Positions 12,157 through 20,991 of a stretch of DNA of 64,000 bases are shown in pieces; positions within the stretch are counted from its first letter, which is position 1, and the number at the start of each line of letters is the position of its first letter. Position numbers and translations under genes: made by a program. Under the pieces are notes generated by a model. That model did no database searches, was not told where the DNA came from, and saw nothing but the letters and a program-made list of their open reading frames with translations. Origin of the DNA: Gerris lacustris (lineage: Eukaryota; Arthropoda; Insecta; Hemiptera; Gerridae); contig OX578276.1 in the NCBI GenBank assembly GCA_951217055.1, positions 115,566,754 to 115,630,753 of the forward strand. The letters are read 5' to 3'.

Positions 12157-12989
12157 GTCTAAGATCCGGTATAGGAGATATATACCCTCATCTGTTATTT
12201 AATGATAATAAAGAATATATGATAGAGAATTTATAGATTGTTACATCGCAAATAGGCTGTCTAGCTAAATCGCGATGTTAAATAATAAAATGTTTACTTA
12301 ACTTCCCCTTACTTCAACTTCCCTGATGTGTTATTTCTGAAAATCAAACATTAGCTCAGAGAATTCACCCCCAAGGAATTCAAAAAATAAGGGTTGCCTA
12401 CTTTCTCCTCTGGCCAATTATGGAGTTGCCAGGTATAAACGAAATTAATATACCCTCATCAGTTATTATTTATTATATTGAATTATATATAAAATGAAAG
12501 GTAATTCTATTCCCAATCCAACTGTATTAGGTTGACTTAAATTCTAAATTTTAGATCTAAAATCTAGGCAACCATAGATTCAAGCAACTTTTTGATAAGG
12601 CAACCTAATACGGTAGGATTAGGAATAAAATTACCTTTCATTTGATATATAATTCGATATAATAACTGATGAGGGTATATTAATTACGTTTACTCACCTG
12701 TTTATACCTGGCAACTCCATAGTTGGCCAGAGAGGAAAGTAGGCAACCCTTATTTTTTGAATTCCTTGGGGTGAATCCTTTCAGCTAATGTTCAATTTTC
12801 ATAAATAACACATCGGGGAAGTTGAATTAAGGGCAAGTTAATAAACATTTTATTATTTATCATCATCGGTACGCGATTTAGCTAGGCAACCTATTTGCGA
12901 TGTATCAATCTATAAATTCTCTATCATATATTCTTTATTATCATTAAATAACAGATGAGGGTATATATTTCCTACACCGGATCTTAGAC
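12157..12989. mobile_element. Long fold-back (MITE-like) element
   Basis: Arms 12157-12534 and 12601-12989 are inverted repeats of each other over ~380 bp, with only scattered mismatches and short indels. The outer end reads GTCTAAGATCCGG on the left and CCGGATCTTAGAC on the right; the inner arms end in AACCTAATAC-type sequence. The 66-bp spacer holds a further small palindrome around TTTTAGATCTAAAATC. No reading frame of note. The insertion lies beside an ATA/ATT simple repeat (12988-13068), so the target duplication cannot be judged. Confidence 0.8.
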
Positions 12990-13068
12990 TATAATAATAA
13001 TAATCATATTATTGATAATAATAATCAGTATATTATTATTAATAATAGTAATAATAATAATAATGATA
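12988..13068. repeat. (ATA/AAT)n simple repeat
   Basis: Trinucleotide-rich tract of ATA and ATT units immediately right of the fold-back element. Confidence 0.85.
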
Positions 13069-13903
13069 TAAGTATATACCTTTTTGTTTAAAAGTTGGTG
13101 GAGGCCAGTCTATACATTGCAATCAAGTAAATTAAATTGCCGACATTGAACTGCATTTTTATCCTGTGTATTAGAAAATCCTTTTAGATACTAGTTTACC
13201 TGCCTAGTCGTCAACCTTGCCATTTTCATTGCTCATCTTTTTTCTGAACATGGAAACAGATTAAAATTATTTTTTGGCAAGCAATGCGACTTTTATTGTA
13301 CAAGCCAGCGATTATATCTGCAACTCCGTGTTGGAATGCTGAATCGGACGAGCATTTATTAGTTTCGTTAAAGGTCAACTACTTTTTCTTATTTATTTAT
13401 TTATTTTTTTCAAATTCAAGACTTCAAAATTACCTTGTGCATTACTTTTTTAGTTGATGAAGATAAGTACCAGTCGCTTAAATCAGGGCCTGATTTAGGC
13501 TAAGGAGGCCCCCTAGGGGCTCGCACAACAAGGGGGGCCACACCACAAAAATTTCATTTTCTAATGCTAATTAAGCTCGAAAGTTAGAAGTAAAACCTAC
13601 ATAGGCATAGAGGATACAGCGAAAACGCTTGCACACATGTTAGAAATGTTTATTTAATACATGAATTCACGATTTCATTTCGATTTACGCAATTCACAAT
13701 TTTCGGGCTTACTGTAGTGAGCCAGTTTTAGTAGACACGGCACACACGTATTTTTATTGATATAATCCTAAATGCTCTTTTGCTTTAAAAAACAAATATT
13801 AATCTTAGTCCGATTTACGAAAGAAATATTGCGGAAATAAATAGGACTCTTTCGATATTTGTTTGAAAATGGAATATCAATAGTCCATCTTGGAAAATAG
13901 GTC

Positions 13904-13960
<57 letters not shown>

Positions 13961-14085
13961 CAGAAATATCTCGAAAATGTCATTGTACGCACAAAAAATC
14001 ATCATAGCATTCTTACAAAAACACTTTAAAAAGAAGAGTTGAATCGCAAAAAAGGAGGATAATAGGCGAGCGAAATCAAAACAAA
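13069..14085. other. No gene; possible hAT-type end and poly(T)
   Basis: Bases 13486-13556 begin CAGGGCCTGATTTAGGC and run into a G/C-rich block resembling the ends of hAT-type MITEs; a distantly similar block in reverse lies at 38985-39050. A T run of about 55 bases spans 13906-13960. Nothing coding is seen. Confidence 0.35.
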
Positions 14086-14109
14086 AACAATGAAGGGGAA
14101 GGTTACGTT

Positions 14110-14335
14110 TCTGTTCATCCAAACTCAAACTCAAACTACTAGTCCCTGCCGCCGATCGCTGACTGCTCTGACTGGTTCCAAACCAATCCGTGATTCAATC
14201 AGAGCGTGGTTGGAACAGCCGACTAACAGTCAGAGTCAGTCAGATTTTGAGTTTGGGCTTCGTTGGAACGCCCTGTTCCAAATGCGCATGAGTCGGACAG
14301 TTTCAAACTAGTTTGAAGTGTGGTTGGAACAAACC
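14110..14335. repeat. Imperfect palindrome with CTGACT and GTTCCAA motifs
   Basis: Left side has CAAACTCAAACTCAAAC, then CTGACTGCTCTGACTGGTTCC; right side has GGTTGGAACAG, CAGTCAGAGTCAGTCAG and GAGTTTGGGC. These pair as inverted motifs around a centre near 14190. GC content is higher than in the flanks. It is probably a MITE; the ends are not resolved. Confidence 0.45.
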
Positions 14336-14339
14336 TATT

Positions 14340-15084
14340 ATCTCCATTTCCATTCAGCTATCAACAGATAGCTGTATCATAAATAGCTAAAAGAAAAATA
14401 TAGTTAATCTTTTTTAACTTTTCTGTAAGATGGTATTTAATTTTTTAATACCGCAAATCAGTTTAGTTCAACTTTTTTTAAACTTAAACGAAAAAATAGA
14501 CAAATTATTATTATTATGATAATTTATTTGCTAAAATCATAATTTATTAGGAAAATTCAGAGTAATGTCGTTTAATTTTGTTTGACGATTTGATGTGACG
14601 AGCATAATTATAAAGACTCTCTTGTGTAAAGAATAACAAATTATTTGGCAAATAGCAACGCTGTTTTGTTGTAATGAATAGTTATTAAATGTTGGTGTAA
14701 AATGAAATGAAGACGGTTTTCCGACACAATCCTAGAAATGTCTAATCTTGTTCAGGGGTGCCTGAAAATATTATATCCGTTAAAGTTAAAGTTCAATTCG
14801 TTACTCATACTTTTATGGGACGTCAACCGTTTGAGACAGTTATGCTATTTGCACCTGGAAGCATAAAATCACCATCGCCCATCTGGGACGGTAAAGTGGT
14901 CAAAGTAATAGCCTGTTTGGGACGATACACTTTTAGATAACTAGTAGTTCTGTGAACAGTAGACCTCGCTCGTTAAAATAACAAATCGGGTTTTGGTTAA
15001 ATCGAGCTTAGGTTAAAAATAATTACAAAAAAATAACCGAAAAAATTGTTATTTCAACAAAAAAGACCTGAAACGTGAAAAAGT
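14340..15084. other. No gene recognised
   Basis: AT-rich; short frames only. Nothing supportable. Confidence 0.5.
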
Positions 15085-15345
15085 AGAAAATGTTTTTACA
15101 CAACATTAGAGTACTCTTAAAGGGCATTCCAACGATACCAAACACAGCCGGTCAGCTACTATTTTTACCATTTCTAACACAGAGATACAAAATTATGTAC
15201 CCCTCATTGACAGGGCACAGTAATAAATTTAAGGTTCTTCTTTCGCGCACACTTTACTACTATAAAGTAGTAAGTGCGATAATGAGTTTCAGCCCGATCA
15301 TATGAAAAGAAAAAAACGGTACAGTAAAACAAATAAAAAGTAGAG
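15085..15345. repeat. Diverged Helitron-unit repeat, copy 1
   Basis: GTACTCTTAAAGGGCATTCC, then AACGATACCAAACAC, then a TACCCCTC-containing block and TTTCAGCCCGATC. The same order recurs at 15765-16010 and distantly resembles the unit of the 9806-10870 array. Confidence 0.6.
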
Positions 15346-15764
15346 AATTTTTGCGTATTTCGACAAACCGGTACCATAAGTACCCATTTATGTACAGAAA
15401 TTTTTTTTTTCAGTATAACCGCATTATAAAGCCTCAGTAGGCCTACTAAATGCCTACATAAAGATACCTTTACCTTTACCTTAACCTGTGATACCTTTAC
15501 AAATCACATTAAATTAAACATTTAGCTTTCACAGTACCCAGACTATATGAACCTTTTTTACCAAAAGTACTAAAGGTACTGAAATTAAATATCCATCTTG
15601 GGTTGTAAAATATTATTCTGTATTAGGTTCTAAAAGGACAATCTTGTCACACAATAATCTTAGGAGCAAAGTGGTCAACAGTGGACTCACCTCGCACTTT
15701 TTGAGAGCCCAAAAAAACTATTTATCGTTCAAAAGGGTCTGAAACGTGGCTTTTTTTTAGATAA

Positions 15765-16010
15765 ACATATGTACCTTTCTAAAGTACGTTTTAAGGGCTT
15801 TCCAACGATACCAAACACGGCCGCCAGCTACTATTTTTACCTTTTCTTAAACAGAGGTACACAACTTTGTACCCCTCATGTACCCGGTATGGTAATAAAT
15901 TTAAGGTTTTCCCGTACACTTTACAAGTATAAAGTAATAAACACCATATGGGTTTCAGCCCGATCCTATGAAATGCAAAAACGGTATAGAACAAAGACTA
16001 AAAAGTAGCA
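15765..16010. repeat. Diverged Helitron-unit repeat, copy 2
   Basis: Direct repeat of 15085-15345, with GGCTTTCCAACGATACC, GTACCCCTCATGTACC and GGGTTTCAGCCCGATCC in order. Non-coding. Confidence 0.6.
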
Positions 16011-16609
16011 TTTTTCGACCGATATTTCCAAATCGGTACAATTAGTACAAAAATAAGTAAAAATAAAAAATAAATTTCAATAAAATGGGTACAAAGGCAA
16101 TAAAACCACACACTTTTGAGTAAAAAGCTACAATTTATTTCTACAGTGTGCCCTACAACTACCGTGGTCCTAGAAGTACCTCTGTACTCAAACCCGCAAA
16201 GGTACAGGTACGAAAAGGGTACAGTGCTTTCAAGTGATATTTGGCGCAACTTTTGACCGAAGGAAATTTTCGAGCTAATAAATCCTTTGACGCTATTAGC
16301 CCCACAGTGGGGTGACCTACCCCCTACACAGCACTCTAAAAGTAGAAAAGGGTACTAAAGTACCAACCAAGTACATTTTTTGAACCCTGTCCGATTAAAA
16401 TTGCGAACGATACAAATGGTCAAAGTCGAAATTTCGGAAAAAACACGATTTTCGTGTGTTTTTCGCCGAGGTACTCGACTTCCCCCCCCCCCCCCCCCTC
16501 AAAGGTACTAAATAAAGGGGATTGCGCTTACACCTTGAAAAGGACATTTTTAGAACATACGAAGCAGAGTAGGAGAGTACTTTTGTTTTCTCCGTACGTA
16601 CCTCCTCGT
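16011..16609. other. No gene; C run at 16481-16498
   Basis: A long C tract lies near 16481-16498. The rest contains no recognised gene or repeat family. Confidence 0.5.
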
Positions 16610-17125
16610 TTAAAATAAAGAAAACAACGTGTTTACCGATATCTTACGTTCTAACGTAACGATTTTAATAAAACTTCTTACACATCGGCTTAAGTGCAAT
16701 TAAAACAGGCACATAAAATTTCAACCTGATACAAGCAGATGTTTTTTAGTGTTGGTGATTTAGATCTTATATTATAATATTTTAATTGGAGTAATTCACC
16801 GACGGAGTCTGATGGGACAAATCTTTTGTTCTCTATAACCATCTGCTTTAACTATAAACTAATCAAAATGAACTTTTTTCTCAATTTACAATACATCATT
16901 TATTGTAAGACGTTCTTTTCAAAGTTAATAAAAAGTTTTACTTTTAATTTTGCCTTAACCGCTAGTACAAATAGTTAATTTTAATTTTGTCTCTTATTCT
17001 AACTCCGCCATGTATAAGTAGTTAGTATCATATACTTAGCACTGTAAATATATAATTTATATTTAATATAAAGCGTAAGGAACTTCGTTCCTACCGGGTG
17101 TCCCACGACAGTACACGTATTTTTT
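16610..17125 (+). repeat. Dispersed ~0.5 kb repeat, copy 1
   Basis: Direct repeat with 59885-60370 over its whole length. Both start AATAAAGAAAACAACGT, continue with CGATATCTTACGTTCTAACG and end GCGTAAGGAACTTCGTTCC followed by CCGGGTGTCCCACGACA. The final part contains a small hairpin, GGAAC/GTTCC. Non-coding; class unknown. Confidence 0.75.
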
Positions 17126-18350
17126 TTAGTTTACATGTATATTAGTTGCAATTTAATTTTGCTATTAATAATAAAGATTGAATTTTCATTTAGTGACATG
17201 GATTATCATGAGGGGAGAGGCTAGCCAGTGGTAGTAGACACTCTTGTGGCGTACATAACATAAGAGCAAAAAGTTGGCAGTTTTATAAACCCAACCAAAT
17301 GATTCGTCACAATGAGTTCTTTTATGACCAATTAAACTGTTCCGCATTACAATTATGTTATTTTTTTTAAGTTCAATAAATCAATCAATTTTGGTTTTTG
17401 AGTTCCCATAGTTAATTTTAGTCTTGACAACTTCCTCTAATTTAGTATCAGTAATTGGTAATAGGCTCCACACAAATATTAAAATTGAATATTTGCAAGG
17501 TATGACAAGAAACTGAAACTGTTGAATATTTGATATTACGCTAGCAGAAAGAGATTTTCAGTTATTTACTTATTTCAAGTGGCATTATTATTAAATGCTT
17601 TTTTTTAGACACTTTTATTTAACTCGCTTTGTTTCCAAATCTTTTAACCTACATTTAAATCATTTCCTGACTACCTAGAAACCCGAAACTTGCACACATT
17701 ATGTATTTCCGATGACAGTGAAAATAATCAGTCATTATTTTTACAAAAATTGTACTAAAATATATAATCGTATCAACAAGTTTTTTTTTTTTTTAAATTT
17801 GCCTGTAAGATCACAATTTCGCCATCAAATCCCCTTCTACTTCGTCACTTTGTTAGCAGTGTATATTTTTTATTATAAAATATAAGTCTAGTGATACCAC
17901 CTTCAATATCGTTTAAAAAATTTGGTAGGAAGATATGGGCCATGTTAGAATTTATTAAGAGGTAAGAGAAGTTTGTTCTTCCAAAAGTAGGTTGTAGCCT
18001 TAACTTTGTATTTTGCCCAACACTAGAGAAAGTCTTGTTATTTATTGTTTCTAATGTTCACTACTTGTAGTTTATCCCAGACCCATGGGCTCTCCAAGCC
18101 TGCAAGATAAACTCTTAGTCCATTTATCTCAGGACTGTTGATAACAGAACTTCTGTGTTCCGTCCTTAAAACTGCCCACTACCCTACTTCTCTTAAAACC
18201 ACCTCTTGGTGGTTAGTAGTAAACAGTTAACACATTTTACTCCTAATAATAAACAGAGCAATAAAATGTTTTGTTTATTGTGATTAAAATATCAAGAGAC
18301 TTATATCGTGTTTAGTCTATATTCTATAGTTTGGAGCGCTTTTACATATT
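17126..18350. other. No gene recognised
   Basis: AT-rich unique-looking sequence with no supportable feature. Confidence 0.5.
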
Positions 18351-18352
18351 CG

Positions 18353-18476
<124 letters not shown>

Positions 18477-19100
18477 TGTATGCCACCGCCCCTGGGAGCC
18501 TACGTGTTTTAAACTATTTATTTTAATTTTAATTACTCCAAGTAATTTTAGAAATTATGATTTTAAAAGCATTTCGGGAGGCTCTTAGCAGGTTTTATTG
18601 TGACCTAGTTCCTTTTTTGCCTTATGGTAAATGATAAATTAAACTAGCAACTATTTGCTAATTTATATTTTATATAGCTTAGGTAATCCGATTGAAAATC
18701 CTATTAGCAATCGTCGATAGGCTGACTAAGAAGAGTCAAGTTTCGGGTTTCACCACTTTCTGTAGGGGGCACGTAGTTGTCCGGTATCCCTATAGGGTGT
18801 TACCGGGGGGGACGACGGGACGTATAACTCCTCGCCTCGGGCTAACCGCCAGGAACGTCGTGTCGAAACTCCTAGAATGACTGGTATGTAGAAGGTGTGT
18901 TCTGAATTACTCTATGAGCTTGCGTGGATATAGCTATCGTTCCTAGTGATGAAACAATGTGTCTCAGTCACGTGATATTTTATCCATTTTTATTCTTAAT
19001 AATACCCCTGTTTTTATTATATTCTTCTGTACTCATTGAGTACACAATTTAAATATTCAATATTAGGTAAGAAATTACTATTTCAAAATATGCCTTCAAT
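18477..19100. other. No gene; unusual GC-rich patch 18715-18880
   Basis: A ~165-bp patch at 18715-18880 is far richer in G and C and in CpG than its surroundings, contains GTTACCGGGGGGGACGACGG, and ends about 370 bp upstream of the dehydrogenase-like gene. I cannot match it to a known repeat, RNA gene or exon. It could be a promoter/first-exon region of that gene or an old insertion. Confidence 0.3.
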
Positions 19101-19117
19101 TTGTTGGCTTTCTGCAG
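19101..19117 (+). promoter_or_regulatory. Candidate 3' splice acceptor in 5' UTR
   Basis: TTGTTGGCTTTCTGCAG, a pyrimidine-rich run ending in CAG, 135 bp upstream of the start codon. If used, the gene has a spliced leader region although its coding part is one exon. Inferred from sequence only. Confidence 0.25.
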
Positions 19118-19213
19118 GTTATTTTAATATTTTACATTGAAAACAATGTCATCAATAAAGTTTAAATTTTTGTCTTTGCATTAAGCATTTATTACAAAAT
19201 TTACCGTAACATA

Positions 19214-19239
19214 ATGTAGTTAAAGTTACAATGAAGTAG
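19214..19239 (+). promoter_or_regulatory. Two minimal upstream ORFs
   Basis: An ATG directly followed by TAG (19214-19219) and an ATG-AAG-TAG (19231-19239) lie 33 and 13 bp before the main start codon. If transcribed in the leader, such start-stop elements usually lower initiation at the next AUG. A longer upstream ATG at 19146 opens a 12-codon frame. Whether these lie in the mRNA is unknown. Confidence 0.35.
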
Positions 19240-19251
19240 TAAGAGACAAGG

Positions 19252-20532
19252 ATGGGGGAATTGCAGGAGGAGGAGCCAGTCTTGGGGGAAGAGGAGGAGG
19301 TATTTGAAGAACCGCCCCCGGCTAAATGTAAGAAAAATTTGAAAGTACTTGTCACAAATCAACTAATCCCCGCTGAAGCTCTCGAATTGCTTCGAGAATC
19401 ATGTGAAGTACATTTTTTACCTCCTCCTGGCGACGAGAAAATGTTTATAAGATACTCTCAGTGTATGGACGGGATATTGCTCGATAACCCCTTTCTGTCC
19501 CTCGACAGAGAGTTTTTCAGAGGAGCCGGATTGGGTTTAAAAGCTGTATCCGTAGTAGGATGGCACGGAGAGCAAATAGATTGCAAGGAAGCTGAAAAGA
19601 AAAAGATAAAGATTGGCGTGTGCCCTACGGAACTTTCTGTGGACAGCACTGCAGAAGTAGCTGTCGGTATGGCTGTGTTCCTCTGTAGAAGACTTAAAGA
19701 AGGAAACAACAATCTTATGCGTGGCACCACAGACCTGCGAAGACCTGACTTTCTGCTTGGTGTAGACATTAAGAATTGTATATGTGGAATTGTAGGCTTA
19801 GGAAAACTAGGTGTCTCTATCGCCGTGCGTCTGCAAGCGTTTTGGCCAAAAAGAATAATTTACTACTCCAGAAGAACAAAGAAAGCTGGAGAAAAGTTGT
19901 CTATTGATAGAATTCTCTTAAGCGAACTTCTTGAAATGAGTGACATAATTTTTTTATGCTTACCTTGTAACAGTTCAACAAAAGGTATGTTCAACCAAGA
20001 GTTTTTAGCAAAAATGAAGAGATGTTGCTTCCTTGTTAATCCTAGTCACGGAGGTCTCATCAACGTAAATGACCTTTACTGTGCACTTAGGAAAGGACTG
20101 ATATGCGGTGCCGCAATGGACGCGGAGTTAGCCGACGCTCCACTCCCAAAACATCCGATACATAGGTTGGACAATTTCTTCTTTCTCCCAAACGTCGGAC
20201 GCAGCAGCGCACTAGTGAAGCTGCGTATGTACATAACAGCCGTTCAGAATATAATCAACGCATTGGTTCTGAGGAAGATGCTCTTTCCCTATCCGCCAGA
20301 AGATAATGAAGAGTTTGTTGAAACTGAAGAGGAAAGAATAGTTCGTGAAGCCGAGGAGAAGCGGCTAAGACTTATGCTAGAAGAGCAGTTAAGACTAGAG
20401 ATGGAAGAACGTTTGAGGTTGGAAGAAGAAGAACGTATGAGAATATTGGAAGAACTGGATGGATTAGAAGAAGAAGAAATTTATGAAGATAATTATCTGA
20501 AGTATGCTGTTGTCGAAGAAGAAGAACGTTAG
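19252..20532 (+). CDS. GRHPR-like D-2-hydroxyacid dehydrogenase, catalytic residues lost
   Basis: Intact 426-codon single-exon frame; the ATG has A at -3 and G at +4. Residues 29-345 follow the glyoxylate/hydroxypyruvate reductase fold: KVLVTNQLIPAEALELL (31-47), TELSVDSTAEVAVGMAVFLCRR (126-147), the nucleotide-binding GLGKLG (182-187), NVNDLYCAL (271-279) and HPI (301-303). These enzymes reduce glyoxylate and hydroxypyruvate with NAD(P)H using an Arg-Glu-His set. Here the SRG motif reads SHG (His266), the Glu before PLP reads Asp295 or Ala296 depending on a one-residue gap, and the LPHxG His is Asn314. The Trp-containing substrate loop after the RR motif is also replaced (157-170). Catalysis as in the family is therefore unlikely, though dinucleotide binding may remain. 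N-terminal 4-20 is acidic; 352-426 is a Glu-rich, probably helical extension absent from typical ~320-330-residue members. Enzyme activity is doubtful; membership of the superfamily is secure. Confidence 0.9.
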   Translation: MGELQEEEPVLGEEEEVFEEPPPAKCKKNLKVLVTNQLIPAEALELLRESCEVHFLPPPGDEKMFIRYSQCMDGILLDNPFLSLDREFFRGAGLGLKAVSVVGWHGEQIDCKEAEKKKIKIGVCPTELSVDSTAEVAVGMAVFLCRRLKEGNNNLMRGTTDLRRPDFLLGVDIKNCICGIVGLGKLGVSIAVRLQAFWPKRIIYYSRRTKKAGEKLSIDRILLSELLEMSDIIFLCLPCNSSTKGMFNQEFLAKMKRCCFLVNPSHGGLINVNDLYCALRKGLICGAAMDAELADAPLPKHPIHRLDNFFFLPNVGRSSALVKLRMYITAVQNIINALVLRKMLFPYPPEDNEEFVETEEERIVREAEEKRLRLMLEEQLRLEMEERLRLEEEERMRILEELDGLEEEEIYEDNYLKYAVVEEEER

Positions 20533-20559
20533 CTATATTTTAACAACTTATCAACACAT

Positions 20560-20565
20560 AATAAA
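20560..20565 (+). terminator. Polyadenylation signal AATAAA
   Basis: AATAAA 28 bp after the stop codon of the GRHPR-like gene; a second AT-rich stretch follows. The position is suitable for a short 3' UTR. Confidence 0.6.
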
Positions 20566-20609
20566 ACACTATTAACAATATTTAATCCTTTATTATTCTC
20601 TAAGTAATT

Positions 20610-20860
20610 TGGTAATTGGAGAACTAAAAATGAATGAAAGGACGCAAGGATTAACACTGGTTGGTATAAATGCTAGGTTATTTTGGCAGATGTGTGATTT
20701 TGTTGGACCTGGTTTTCTCTCCGGGTCTGACAGTACTTGTTTTTATGAATTAACGCTTGTTGTGCATTTAATTATTCACTCGGTGTATCATCGAGTTGTT
20801 TAATGTGTACTCTAGATGTTTGTTCTTGGTATAATCTAGTCCAATAGGTTGAGGTGCCCA
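20610..20860 (+). repeat. Short dispersed repeat related to 27000-27100
   Basis: The part from about 20768 to 20846 (TTATTCACTCG, then TTTAATGTGTA, ATGTTTGTT and AATCTAGTCCAATA) matches 27005-27102 in the same order. The remainder is unassigned. Confidence 0.5.
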
Positions 20861-20897
20861 GGAGCAGAAGTGTCATCGAGGAGTCAGTAGAAAATAA

Positions 20898-20926
20898 GTC
20901 GTCTGTGCAAAAATTGCACAGACGGC
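20898..20926. other. Perfect short hairpin
   Basis: CGTCTGTGCAA (20900-20910), three-base loop AAA, TTGCACAGACG (20914-20924); one G-T and one G-C pair extend it on the outside. It lies 366 bp after the gene's stop codon, beyond the probable poly(A) site. Function unknown. Confidence 0.6.
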
Positions 20927-20991
20927 ACAGAAGGTATTGAAAGATATTGTCATAAGTCAATGAAAAAAATAAATAAATAAAATAAACGTAA

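Noticed and set aside
18692..18880. 62-residue frame starting with LLAIVDRLTKKSQ, resembling integrase core VDRxTK
   Set aside because: The similarity is a few residues and the rest of the frame has no integrase features.
19458..19769. 103-residue minus-strand frame inside the dehydrogenase-like gene
   Set aside because: Shadow of the plus-strand gene; no start context or family resemblance.
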